A DNA stretch of 17,344 nt, taken from Bacteroidota bacterium (GTDB lineage Bacteria; Bacteroidota; Bacteroidia; Bacteroidales; PXBB01). Positions 1 through 7,496 of the stretch are shown piece by piece. The notes under the pieces are model-generated. The model was not told where the DNA came from. It did not search any database and saw nothing but the letters and a program-made list of their open reading frames with translations. Positions within the stretch are counted from its first letter, which is position 1. Each line of letters starts with the position of its first letter. The position numbers and the translations under genes were made by a program. The stretch spans positions 1 to 17,344 of the forward strand of contig JAKIYU010000018.1 in assembly GCA_022708385.1 (NCBI GenBank). The letters run 5' to 3'.

Positions 1-1768
1 TGCTTCTTATAACCTTGGCAAGTGTTTTTTCAAGTGCCCTCACACCGGATTCTCGGGTATAATTTTCAATAATTGTTTGAATGACCTGTTTCGGGAACAC
101 CAGCCTGTCTTTCTCAAGACCGTGCTCTTTAAGCTGTTTTGCAATAAGGTGATTATAAGCAATTTCTATTTTTTCTTCTATGATATACCCCGATATTTCG
201 ATGATTTCCATTCTGTCGAGCAAAGCAGGCTGAATTGTAGCTGTTGTATTGGCTGTAGCAATAAAAAGGACTTTGGACAGGTCGAAACCGATTTCAATAA
301 AGTTGTCGTGAAAGTCATTATTCTGTTCAGGGTCCAGAACCTCGAGTAATGCTGAAGAGGGGTCGCCGTTGAAATTATTACCACTTACTTTATCCACCTC
401 ACCAAGCACAAACACAGGGTTGGCCGATTTAACACGTTTAAGGCTCTGAATAATACGCCCTGGCATAGCCCCTACATAAGTTTTACGGTGCCCCCTTATT
501 TCAGCTTCATCTCTCAGGCCTCCAAGCGACACACGAATATACTTACGGCCCAAAGCTTCGGCAATAGATTTGCCCAGTGAAGTTTTTCCAACACCTGGAG
601 GACCTACCAGGCATAATATCGGAGCTTTCATGCTGTCCTTCAGCTTAATAACGGCCAGATACTCTAAAATACGTTCTTTAACTTTATCCAGGCCATAATG
701 GTCTCTGTCGAGTATCTTTCTCGACTTTTTAATATCAATCTTGTCCTTTGTAAATTCCTGCCAGGGCAATTCAACCATTGTTTCGAGATAATTAAGCTGT
801 ACAGAATATTCGGCAGCGGCAGGATTCATGCGCTGAAGTTTTAATAACTCTTTATTAAAAATGTCTTCTGTTTCTTTAGCCCATTTTTTTTCCTTTGCTT
901 TTTGCTTCAAATCGTTTATTTCCTGTTCGTTTGGATTTACACCTAACTCATCCTGAATAGTTTTAATCTGTTGATGTAAAATATAATCGCGCTGCTGTTT
1001 GTTGATATCATTTTTTACTTTATTCTGTATCTGGTTTTTTAAATCGATAATTTGCAGCTCTTTAATTAATTCAGAAAGTACTGTATTAGCTCTTTGGTAA
1101 ATGTCTTCAATTTCCAGAATTTTTTGCTTTTCGTCGGCTGAAATATTCAGATTGGAGGCCACAAAATTTACTAAAAAAACAGGGCTTTCTATATTGTTTA
1201 TAGCAAATGAAGCTTCGGGCGGAAGGTTGGGTGATTTCTTAACTACCTGGTTGGCATTGTCTTTTATTGAATCAATAAGCGCCATATACGATTTGTCCTG
1301 TAAAGGTAATTTGGCAATTTTACACATGTCAATACTTGCCATGAGGTAAGGTTCTTCCCTGATTATTTCTCTAATTCTAAAAGCCCTTTTTCCCTGAATT
1401 ATGATGGTGGTTGACTCGTCGGGCATTTTAAGAATTTTCATCACATTGGCAACCGTGCCCATGTGATAGATGTCTTCTGGCTTGGGGTCTTCAATATTCG
1501 CATCTTTCTGGGCAACAACGCCAATCAGGTTTTTCTTGTTGTAGGCGTCTCTAACCAATTTAACCGATTTTTCCCTGCCAACTGTAATGGGAATAACCAC
1601 TCCGGGAAACAACACTGTATTTTTTAGGGGCAGTATGGGCAGGGTTTCGGGATACAGGTCATTTAATTCCTTATCATAATCCTCGTTAGAATATAACGGA
1701 ATAAAATCCGGCTCACGTTCATCCATATCAGAAAATTCATTCAGGTTATAGTATAATAAATCTTTCAT
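1..1768 (-). CDS. lon: Lon protease, N-terminal 589 codons (cut by window edge)
   Basis: ATP-dependent cytosolic protease that degrades misfolded and regulatory proteins. The gene begins with ATG at 1768 and runs off the left edge without a stop, so the Ser-Lys protease domain lies outside the window. Visible in order: an N-terminal substrate-binding LON domain (begins near residue 40 with LPILPLKNTVLFPGVVIP), a helical/coiled-coil stretch (about 230-340), and the AAA+ domain with Walker A GPPGVGKT at residues 389-396, a sensor-like TANT and an LLDRME arginine-finger segment. The Walker B region reads VFVLGEVDK, with Gly456 exactly 61 residues after the Walker A Lys395. That is the same spacing as Lys362 to Asp423 in E. 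coli Lon, so the usual Mg-coordinating Asp is replaced by Gly. The following Glu is kept. The next gene upstream on the same strand ends 199 nt away, and a weak promoter-like element lies at 1796-1803. Identity is very secure; ATPase competence is uncertain because of Gly456. Confidence 0.96.
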   Translation of the reverse strand, partial: MKDLLYYNLNEFSDMDEREPDFIPLYSNEDYDKELNDLYPETLPILPLKNTVLFPGVVIPITVGREKSVKLVRDAYNKKNLIGVVAQKDANIEDPKPEDIYHMGTVANVMKILKMPDESTTIIIQGKRAFRIREIIREEPYLMASIDMCKIAKLPLQDKSYMALIDSIKDNANQVVKKSPNLPPEASFAINNIESPVFLVNFVASNLNISADEKQKILEIEDIYQRANTVLSELIKELQIIDLKNQIQNKVKNDINKQQRDYILHQQIKTIQDELGVNPNEQEINDLKQKAKEKKWAKETEDIFNKELLKLQRMNPAAAEYSVQLNYLETMVELPWQEFTKDKIDIKKSRKILDRDHYGLDKVKERILEYLAVIKLKDSMKAPILCLVGPPGVGKTSLGKSIAEALGRKYIRVSLGGLRDEAEIRGHRKTYVGAMPGRIIQSLKRVKSANPVFVLGEVDKVSGNNFNGDPSSALLEVLDPEQNNDFHDNFIEIGFDLSKVLFIATANTTATIQPALLDRMEIIEISGYIIEEKIEIAYNHLIAKQLKEHGLEKDRLVFPKQVIQTIIENYTRESGVRALEKTLAKVIRS

Positions 1769-1795
1769 TTTAAAAAATATATGTCAAAATGTCAT

Positions 1796-1803
1796 CAAAA
1801 ATC
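1796..1803 (-). promoter_or_regulatory. possible degenerate -7 element for lon
   Basis: On the minus strand this reads GATTTTTG, a 7-of-8 match to the Bacteroidota -7 consensus TAnnTTTG. It lies 27 nt before the lon ATG, in the spacing range seen for the clearer promoters of this window. Position is its main support; no -33 element is evident. Confidence 0.25.
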
Positions 1804-1816
1804 AAGTTTGTTTATG

Positions 1817-1838
1817 TGCCCTGTTTGCGTTCAGGGCA
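1817..1838. promoter_or_regulatory. hairpin in the lon upstream region
   Basis: The arms TGCCCTG and CAGGGCA pair over 7 bp around an 8-nt loop. This is the only GC-rich element in a very AT-rich 199-nt intergenic region. On the minus strand no T-tract follows it, so it does not look like a terminator for the GlmU-like gene upstream. It could be an operator or an upstream part of the lon promoter region, but no known operator was recognised. Confidence 0.3.
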
Positions 1839-1967
1839 AAAAATTCATTTTATAAGTATTTGTCTTACAATCAATTATATTTAATAATTTAGCGGTAGTT
1901 TTCTAATTTTGGCACTCAAAAAGCAAGGTTGAGTAACAGTCAATTCCTGTACCAATTAGATTTCAGG

Positions 1968-3152
1968 TCAAATATACCTGAATTCAAGTGTCAGATTATA
2001 AACATATTTCAGTATGTTCTTTTCTTCGGCGCTCAGTTCCATATTTCTGCGGGCATAAACCCTTTCGGCAACCGCAATAGCTTTTTTAAATTCGTAGGTT
2101 GAAATACCGTTGGGCCCTCCCCATGAAAAGGAAGGTATGAAATTCCTTGGGAAGCCTGCGCCAAAAATACTGGCGTTAACCCCGACAACGGTTCCGGTAT
2201 TAAACATGGTGTTGATGCCACATTTGGAGTGGTCGCCCATAAAAAGGCCCACAAATTGTAAGCCTGTGGGCTCAAAACGTTTATTGGCATAGTTCCATAA
2301 TTTAACTTCTTCGTAATTGTTCTTGAGGTTTGAATTGTTAGAATCAGCGCCTATATTACACCATTCGGCAATTACGGAGTTGCCAAGAAATCCGTCGTGG
2401 GCTTTGTTGGAGTAGCCAAAAAAGACAGCATTGTTGACTTCTCCTCCAACTCTGGAATAGGGGCCAATTGTAGTAGCGCCGTAAATTTTTGCGCCCATTT
2501 TTACTTGTGCGTCATGGCACAATGCAAAAGGACCTCTTATCATACTGCCTTCCATAATTTCGGCATTTTGTCCGATGTAAACCGGGCCTGTAGATGCATT
2601 TATAATGGCACACTCCACTTTAGCGCCTTTTTCGATGTAAATTTCGTCGCCAATAAGTTTGTTCGTTTTACTTAACAGGCGGGAAGCTTTGTTTCTGGTA
2701 AGTATTTTAAAATCTTCTCTGATGGCTATATCGTTTTTTGAAAAAATATCCCAAAGGTTATTCAGCTTAATCAGGTTTTTCTTGTAAAAAATACTTTCTG
2801 TAATATTATCTGTTTCGATGTTAATTTTTTTCATATCTTTGGCTGTAACTGCCATAGCAATAATGGTCTCATCTGAAACCAATACCTGATTCTGCTGTAG
2901 TTCAACTACACTTTTAACCAGTTCCTCATCGGGCAATATAGAGCCATTTATCAGAATATTAATATCGTCCTGTACAATGGGGTATTTTTTACTCAGGTAC
3001 GCCTCAGTCAGTGTAGACGTTTTTGCGTGCAGATAATGTTCCCATTTTTCCCTGATTGTTAAAATACCTATTCTTATATCTGCAATGGGGCGCAGAAATG
3101 TGAAAGGCATAAGGTGATTGCGCGAAGCATCATCGAAAAGGATATAATTCAT
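1968..3152 (-). CDS. GlmU-like sugar nucleotidyltransferase/acetyltransferase, Bacteroidota type
   Basis: 394-aa cytosolic protein resembling the alternative GlmU-like family of Bacteroidota (putative UDP-GlcNAc diphosphorylase/glucosamine-1-phosphate N-acetyltransferase), which would supply UDP-GlcNAc for peptidoglycan and surface glycans. The N-terminus MNYILFDD followed by FTFLRPIADIRIG (residues 18-30) is typical of this family and differs from the LAAGxGTRM loop of classical GlmU. From about residue 165 onward the chain has hexapeptide-like repeats of a left-handed beta-helix acyltransferase (for example IGDEIYIEKGAKV, GPVYIGQNAEIMEGS, GDHSKCGINTMFNTGTVVG). The enzyme activity is inferred from the family; a related sugar-phosphate nucleotidyltransferase is possible. 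It is preceded by a terminator at 3213-3242, so it probably has its own promoter in the 60-nt gap. The next gene on the strand is lon, 199 nt downstream. Confidence 0.88.
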   Translation of the reverse strand: MNYILFDDASRNHLMPFTFLRPIADIRIGILTIREKWEHYLHAKTSTLTEAYLSKKYPIVQDDINILINGSILPDEELVKSVVELQQNQVLVSDETIIAMAVTAKDMKKINIETDNITESIFYKKNLIKLNNLWDIFSKNDIAIREDFKILTRNKASRLLSKTNKLIGDEIYIEKGAKVECAIINASTGPVYIGQNAEIMEGSMIRGPFALCHDAQVKMGAKIYGATTIGPYSRVGGEVNNAVFFGYSNKAHDGFLGNSVIAEWCNIGADSNNSNLKNNYEEVKLWNYANKRFEPTGLQFVGLFMGDHSKCGINTMFNTGTVVGVNASIFGAGFPRNFIPSFSWGGPNGISTYEFKKAIAVAERVYARRNMELSAEEKNILKYVYNLTLEFRYI

Positions 3153-3182
3153 GTTACCAATTTTTGCGAAAAGATTGCGGTT

Positions 3183-3190
3183 TAAAGATA
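3183..3190 (-). promoter_or_regulatory. possible -7 element for the GlmU-like gene
   Basis: On the minus strand this reads TATCTTTA, 7 of 8 matches to TAnnTTTG. It lies 30 nt before the ATG at 3152 and downstream of the terminator at 3213-3242. No clear -33 element was seen. Confidence 0.3.
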
Positions 3191-3212
3191 AAGTAAATTT
3201 TTAACATAAAAT

Positions 3213-3242
3213 AAAAAAACCCTTTATAAAAAGGGTTTTTTT
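3213..3242 (-). terminator. Rho-independent terminator after L31 gene
   Basis: A perfect 13-bp inverted repeat: seven A, CCC, TTT, a 4-nt ATAA loop, then AAA, GGG and seven T, with further T in the run on the plus strand. In minus-strand RNA it gives a GGG/CCC-core hairpin ending in U residues. It lies 25 nt after the L31 stop codon. It is symmetric enough to work in both directions, but both neighbouring genes are on the minus strand. Confidence 0.85.
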
Positions 3243-3267
3243 TTAAAAGTATTACGTTTCAGAAAAA

Positions 3268-3531
3268 CTATTTTTTGTTTTCGAGATGTTTCTTATAACG
3301 GTTTATAAATTTATCTACGCGCCCTGCGGTATCCACAAGTTTCATCTTTCCTGTATAAAACGGGTGTGACGTGTTTGAAATTTCAAGTTTAAACAAGGGA
3401 TATTCCTTACCGTCTTCCCAAACAATTGTGTCCTTGGTTTTAACAGTAGAACGGGTTATAAATGCATATTCGTTGGACATGTCTTTAAAAACGACAAATC
3501 TGTAATCTTTAGGATGGATATCTTTTTTCAT
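3268..3531 (-). CDS. rpmE2: 50S ribosomal protein L31, type B
   Basis: 87-aa ribosomal protein of the large subunit; L31 bridges the subunits and replaces or complements the zinc-binding form. The sequence starts MKKDIHPKDYRFVVFKD, carries the SNTSHPFYTGK segment at about residues 52-62 and ends VDKFINRYKKH, all typical of type B L31. It has no cysteine, so it is the zinc-independent paralogue type. It appears to be a single-gene transcription unit: a TAnnTTTG promoter element lies 28 nt upstream of the ATG and a strong terminator follows the stop. The 170-nt gap to lepB upstream holds a heptanucleotide tandem repeat. Confidence 0.95.
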   Translation of the reverse strand: MKKDIHPKDYRFVVFKDMSNEYAFITRSTVKTKDTIVWEDGKEYPLFKLEISNTSHPFYTGKMKLVDTAGRVDKFINRYKKHLENKK

Positions 3532-3559
3532 TTCTAAAATATTTTCTTTTTTGAGGGTG

Positions 3560-3567
3560 CAAAGTTA
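3560..3567 (-). promoter_or_regulatory. -7 promoter element for L31 gene
   Basis: Reads TAACTTTG on the minus strand and continues CACCC, a full match to the Bacteroidota TAnnTTTG element. It is 28 nt upstream of the L31 ATG, which would give a short leader of about 20 nt. No TTTG -33 element is visible; upstream is A/T-rich. Confidence 0.65.
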
Positions 3568-3633
3568 ATCATTTTTTTAAAGTAAAAATAAATATTAATA
3601 ATTTTTATTAAGGGAAAGCAAGGGGAAGTAAAA

Positions 3634-3675
3634 AAGTTTGAAGTTTGAAGTTCAAAGTTCAAAGTTTGGAGTTCC
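3634..3675. repeat. six-copy heptanucleotide tandem repeat
   Basis: Consecutive in-phase 7-mers on the plus strand: AAGTTTG, AAGTTTG, AAGTTCA, AAGTTCA, AAGTTTG, GAGTTCC. The block lies 26 nt after the lepB stop codon and about 66 nt upstream of the L31 promoter element. The unit exchange TTTG/TTCA also creates a small palindrome, TTTGAAGTTCAAA. It is noncoding. Confidence 0.85.
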
Positions 3676-3701
3676 CTTTCAGGGGCGGTCCCAAGCTCTG
3701 T

Positions 3702-5201
3702 CTATTTGACCAGCCGGAACATTTTATTCCATCTTAAGTTGCCGGGGAACGATTTTTCTTTATTGAGCGAAAGCCAGACAAAAACGGCTTTACCCACAAT
3801 ATGATCTTCAGGAACAAATCCCCAGAAGCGGGCATCAGCTGAATTATGGCGGTTATCGCCCATCATCCAGTAATAATTCATTTTAAATGTATAACTGTCG
3901 GAAAGTTGTCCATTGATGTATATTTTATCGCCTTCCACTTTAAGTGTATTTCCTTCATAAGCATGAATAATCCTGTCGTAAAGACATATATTGGATGTGT
4001 CGATTTTAACAGTGGCTCCGGCTTCAGGAATATACAGCGGCCCGAAATTATCTTCATTCCATGGATAGGTTTCTTTGAAGGGAAAAATATATTTTTCGAA
4101 ATAGCCTTTGGGTTTATTTATTTTTACAACCTCGGTTATATTTCTAATTTTCGACAGTTTTTGGGCGCTCTCTTCGGTAATTGCAAAGATATACTCGCCC
4201 GGCATGGACGAAGGCCCGCCATCGGTAATATTAAGGTCCTGCAGCACTTTTTTATTAATTTGTGTACCGTCGGTTCTGACAATGTAATTAAACTGCAACT
4301 TCCCACCCACCACATTCTCTTTTCCGTTTATGTATATTTTCTGGTCAACAATATGCAAAGTGTCGCCGGGCAGTCCCACACATCTTTTTATATAATTTTC
4401 TCTTTTATCAACCGGCCTGGCCACTACGGTAAAGTTCTTATTAACGAATTCCCTGCCCATTTCCCTGCACATGGCGTAATAGCTGCGGCTGCTCTGAAAT
4501 TCGAGCGTTGTTGTGTCGCCATCGGGATAGTTGAAGACAACGGCGTCGTTTCGTTTTACATCCGACAGTCCAAAGAACCTGTAATAGGGCAGTTTAATCC
4601 ATTCGAGATAAGATTTGGTGTTTTCGGTAAGCGGCAGAGTGTGATGTGCAAAAGGAAACGACAGGGGTGTATTAGGCACTTTAGGCCCATAACTTATTTT
4701 ACTGACAAACAAAAAATCACCGACCAGTAAGGATTTTTCCATCGATGATGTGGGTATGGTGTAAGCCTCAATTATGAAAGTGCGGATTATAGTAGCTGCT
4801 ACCACAGCAAAAATAATGGCATCGGTCCATTCCCTGACAACTGTTTTTTTGAATTTTTCGCATTTATCGGGGTGTACATAAACTTCTTTTTTTGAGAACC
4901 CAAGATAGGGCATATAAACGCAGGGAAATATTACGGCTGCCCCTTGTTGCAACAATCCGAATTTTTTAAAACACTTGGCTGTTTCGACAAGCATCAGAAA
5001 AATCATAAAGACATTTATAAACGGAAATATTATAAAAATATACCACCAAAGCGGTTTCTTTATAATTTTTAGCCAGATGTAGAAATTGTAAAAAGGCACA
5101 ACAATTTCCCATCCTTTGTATCCGGCTTTCTGGAAAACTTTCCACAAACCGACAGTGGCTGATATACAACCCAAAATAAACAAAACCGAAAATAACCCCA
5201 T
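3702..5201 (-). CDS. lepB: signal peptidase I with N-terminal multi-membrane domain
   Basis: Inner-membrane serine protease (S26) that removes signal peptides from exported proteins. It has 499 aa against about 320 in E. coli. Hydrophobic segments lie near residues 3-20, 51-71 and 84-100, resembling a DUF5684-type N-terminal membrane region, and a further segment at about 127-144 anchors the catalytic domain. The Ser box is IPTSSMEKSL (149-158) with nucleophile Ser153. The Lys box is NYIKRCVGLPGD (269-280) with general base Lys272. The conserved box MGDNRHNSADAR is at 447-458. Between the Lys box and that box is a long insertion of about 165 residues, as I recall from Bacteroidota enzymes. 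It follows dapB by 136 nt on the same strand, the tail of a parA-parB-DUF5683-dapB-lepB arrangement; a 9-nt tandem repeat fills part of that gap. No clear promoter was seen directly upstream. Confidence 0.95.
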   Translation of the reverse strand: MGLFSVLFILGCISATVGLWKVFQKAGYKGWEIVVPFYNFYIWLKIIKKPLWWYIFIIFPFINVFMIFLMLVETAKCFKKFGLLQQGAAVIFPCVYMPYLGFSKKEVYVHPDKCEKFKKTVVREWTDAIIFAVVAATIIRTFIIEAYTIPTSSMEKSLLVGDFLFVSKISYGPKVPNTPLSFPFAHHTLPLTENTKSYLEWIKLPYYRFFGLSDVKRNDAVVFNYPDGDTTTLEFQSSRSYYAMCREMGREFVNKNFTVVARPVDKRENYIKRCVGLPGDTLHIVDQKIYINGKENVVGGKLQFNYIVRTDGTQINKKVLQDLNITDGGPSSMPGEYIFAITEESAQKLSKIRNITEVVKINKPKGYFEKYIFPFKETYPWNEDNFGPLYIPEAGATVKIDTSNICLYDRIIHAYEGNTLKVEGDKIYINGQLSDSYTFKMNYYWMMGDNRHNSADARFWGFVPEDHIVGKAVFVWLSLNKEKSFPGNLRWNKMFRLVK

Positions 5202-5280
5202 GTTAATTTATTTTATTATTTATTACTCATAACGTTCAAAGACTCAAATTCCAAATTTCAAACAAAGAGCGAAAGTCTAA

Positions 5281-5325
5281 CTTTAAGTACTTTAGGCATT
5301 TTAGGCACTTTAGGCACTTTATTTA
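5281..5325. repeat. nonanucleotide tandem repeat after dapB
   Basis: Five in-phase 9-mers: CTTTAAGTA, CTTTAGGCA, TTTTAGGCA, CTTTAGGCA, CTTTATTTA. The three central copies are nearly identical and the outer two are degenerate. The block begins 12 nt downstream of the dapB stop and ends 79 nt before the lepB start (reading the minus strand). It is noncoding, with no stem-loop or T-tract suggesting a terminator. Confidence 0.85.
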
Positions 5326-5337
5326 CTTAAACCTCTT

Positions 5338-6060
5338 TCACTTTTCAAATGCCAACACATCCTCCATAGTATAAAACCCTGTCCGCCCCTTCAGCCATTC
5401 TGCAGCAATAACAGCCCCCAATGCAAACCCGTTTCTGTTTTTGGCGTTGTGTTCAATCATAATCTCATCATCATCAGAATGGTATATAACTCTATGTTCC
5501 CCTGTAATATTATCTAATCGTTCAGAAATAATTTGTAGTTCGGTTAAATTTTCAGGTTTCCCATTCGTCCATTTTTTCTTTAACCCATTGATTTTAATTA
5601 TGTCTTCGGCAAGCTTAACCGCTGTTCCGCTTGGCGCATCAAGTTTAGAGGTGTGATGAACTTCTTTCAGGGACACATCGTATTGTGGGTGTTTGCTCAT
5701 GATTTGTGCCAGGTAGCGGTTAACAGCAAAAAAAACATTAACCCCCAGGCTGAAATTAGGGGCAAACAACAAGGTGTGTTTCCCTTCCATGCATTTTTTT
5801 TTCACTTCTTCCAAGTGTTGGTACCATCCAGTAGTACCCGTAACCAAAGGCACATTTAAAGTGAAACACCTGTCGATATTTGCCAGAACTGACTGTGGCA
5901 AAGAAAAATCTATGACAATATCTGCCCTTTTAACAGCATCGGTCTGAGTGAGCCAATCCTGTTCATTATCCAAGAGTGCAAGTATCTCATGGCCTTTTTC
6001 AAGTGCAGTATTGTACACTAATTTTCCCATACGACCATAACCTGAAATAATAACTTTCAC
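5338..6060 (-). CDS. dapB: 4-hydroxy-tetrahydrodipicolinate reductase
   Basis: NAD(P)H-dependent cytosolic enzyme of the diaminopimelate/lysine pathway, feeding peptidoglycan cross-links and lysine. It has 240 aa, a little shorter than E. coli DapB (273). The N-terminal Rossmann fold has GYGRMG at residues 7-12. TGTTGW (75-79 region) and FAPNFSLGVNVF (99-110) contribute to the active site. The signature EVHHTSKLDAPSGTA (133-147) contains His135 and Lys139, matching catalytic His159 and Lys163 of E. coli by motif and spacing. Its start lies 4 nt beyond the stop of the DUF5683 gene upstream, so the two are almost certainly co-transcribed and coupled. The cofactor preference cannot be read safely. 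Confidence 0.96.
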   Translation of the reverse strand: MKVIISGYGRMGKLVYNTALEKGHEILALLDNEQDWLTQTDAVKRADIVIDFSLPQSVLANIDRCFTLNVPLVTGTTGWYQHLEEVKKKCMEGKHTLLFAPNFSLGVNVFFAVNRYLAQIMSKHPQYDVSLKEVHHTSKLDAPSGTAVKLAEDIIKINGLKKKWTNGKPENLTELQIISERLDNITGEHRVIYHSDDDEIMIEHNAKNRNGFALGAVIAAEWLKGRTGFYTMEDVLAFEK

Positions 6061-6064
6061 TGTT

Positions 6065-6619
6065 TTAAAATTTAAGCATTAATTGCACAGCACTGCCAAC
6101 CCTAGCCTGAGTCAATGTATTGTTTAACAGTGTTGGTTGCAGTTTCAAACTCAGATTATCGTTGATATCGAACTCATAAAAATGTGCATCTACAGCGGCA
6201 TCCACAACATTCAGCGCATACAGTACAACAGTAAAGATGTAACTTAGCTCAAGGTTTCTTCTGTAATAGTTTTTGGCCTGCAACAAGCCTTCTGCCGAAT
6301 ATTGCGGGTATGTATCAACGGTAGCAGGATCATTATCGGTGCGGTATTTCAAGGCCTGCTTGTAATCATTATATTTCGATTGGTTGGCATAAATGAAGTA
6401 GCCCAGTGTACCAAATCCAGCATATATTACAGGCATTTTCCAGTACTTTTCGTTATAGAACTGCCCCGCACCAGGTAAAACAGCAGAAAGTATGGTGGCT
6501 TTTTTAGGGGAATGTGTGAGTAAATTCAGGGTATCGGACTTTTGCGGGAACAAATTATTAAAGCAGCATATCAGCCCGATTAAAATCAATATTTTAGCAC
6601 AATGAACCTGCACCTGCAT
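6065..6619 (-). CDS. DUF5683-family membrane-associated protein
   Basis: 184-aa protein of unknown function. Residues 8-24 form a hydrophobic signal sequence or anchor (ILILIGLICCF), followed by a short polar stretch. The conserved core has LPGAGQFYNEKYWKMPVIYAGFGTLGYF-type sequence at 48-75, with a hydrophobic hairpin, and a second membrane-like segment YIFTVVLYALNVVDAAVDAHF at about 127-147. The PGxGQxYN...K and NxxDAxVDA patterns are the family hallmarks as I recall them. Its ATG directly abuts the parB stop codon (0 nt gap) and its stop is 4 nt before dapB, so it is translated as part of this operon. The setting suggests an envelope role linked to export or wall synthesis, but this is inference. 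In-frame alternative starts were not evident. Confidence 0.85.
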   Translation of the reverse strand: MQVQVHCAKILILIGLICCFNNLFPQKSDTLNLLTHSPKKATILSAVLPGAGQFYNEKYWKMPVIYAGFGTLGYFIYANQSKYNDYKQALKYRTDNDPATVDTYPQYSAEGLLQAKNYYRRNLELSYIFTVVLYALNVVDAAVDAHFYEFDINDNLSLKLQPTLLNNTLTQARVGSAVQLMLKF

Positions 6620-7492
6620 TTATTTTTTCAATATCTCAATGAGATGGCCGAGTTCTTCATCGGTATTGCATTTTATCAGAATATTGACAAAACCTTTTAA
6701 ATCCCTTTTTAAATCTACTTTCATTCCAAGCTTTGCTGTGAGCTCATTTTTCACGGCTTTGAGATGTTTGCGTAAATTAATGTCCGTTTCCGATTTATCT
6801 TTTTTCTGTATCAGTTCTTTGGCTATTTTTTCCACCTCCCTTACCGAAAGGCCTTTTTGTATGATACGGTTGTACAATTTAAGCTGTTTTTTTTCATCGC
6901 TTATGCTGATAAGCGCTCTGGCATGCCCCATGGATAATAAGCCATCGCGTATTGAAGCCTGAATATCAACCGGCAATTTCAGCAACCTGAGGTAATTGGT
7001 AACAGTTGATCTTTTTTTACCGATTTTATTACTGAGTTCTTCCTGTGTCAGCGAAAATTCTTCTACCAGCCTTTTAAAAGACAAGGAGATATCAATGGGG
7101 TTCAGGTCTTCGCGCTGAATATTTTCGATAAGCGCCATCTGGAGCATTTCAATATCGGAGCCTGAAGCCCTGATAAATGCGGGTATTTCAGTCAGCCCTG
7201 CCAACTTCGATGCCCTGTAACGTCTTTCTCCTGCTATAAGCCGGAATTTATCATTTTCTGTTTTGCACACTGTAATCGGCTGAATCACACCAATTTTTTC
7301 GATGGAATCGGCCAATTCGTTCAGCGCCTCTTCTTCAAAAACATTGCGCGGCTGATAGGGGTTTGTTTCTATAAGGTCGAGTGCAATAAATATTATTGAA
7401 CCGGTCGTTGCGGTATTTAATGCGTTTACATCATCGGCATTCTGAAGTAATACACTTAGTCCGCGGCCCAGGGCGCCTTTTTTAGCATTCAT
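6620..7492 (-). CDS. parB: chromosome-partitioning protein ParB
   Basis: 290-aa CTP-dependent DNA clamp that loads at parS sites, spreads and works with ParA to segregate the replication origin. The N-terminus GALGRGLSVLL (residues 6-16) is the ParA-interacting segment. The ParB/Sulfiredoxin-like CTP-binding domain includes NPYQPR (44-49), GERRYRA (88-94) and ENIQRE (123-128). A helix-turn-helix region follows (LTQEELSNKIGKKRSTVTNYLRLLKLP spans 148-174), and the C-terminal 60 residues are the likely dimerisation domain. It starts 4 nt after the parA stop and abuts the DUF5683 gene, so it lies in the parA operon. No parS-like palindrome was recognised in the window. Confidence 0.96.
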   Translation of the reverse strand: MNAKKGALGRGLSVLLQNADDVNALNTATTGSIIFIALDLIETNPYQPRNVFEEEALNELADSIEKIGVIQPITVCKTENDKFRLIAGERRYRASKLAGLTEIPAFIRASGSDIEMLQMALIENIQREDLNPIDISLSFKRLVEEFSLTQEELSNKIGKKRSTVTNYLRLLKLPVDIQASIRDGLLSMGHARALISISDEKKQLKLYNRIIQKGLSVREVEKIAKELIQKKDKSETDINLRKHLKAVKNELTAKLGMKVDLKRDLKGFVNILIKCNTDEELGHLIEILKK

Positions 7493-7496
7493 TGAT

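Noticed and set aside
1911..1934. CACTC ... GAGT arrangement upstream of lon resembling the heat-shock CIRCE operator
   Set aside because: The arms that really pair are only ACTCAA and TTGAGT (6 bp), and the outer CIRCE bases are missing on the right arm. Spacing between ACTC and GAGT is 13 and not 9.
3846..4730. Long open frame on the plus strand opposite lepB
   Set aside because: It lies wholly antisense to a well-conserved signal peptidase and its product is low-complexity without recognisable motifs; a shadow frame.
5237..5262. CAA triplets at 7-8-nt spacing upstream of lepB as another phased repeat
   Set aside because: Spacing is irregular (8, 7, 7, then 4) and the flanking bases do not repeat.
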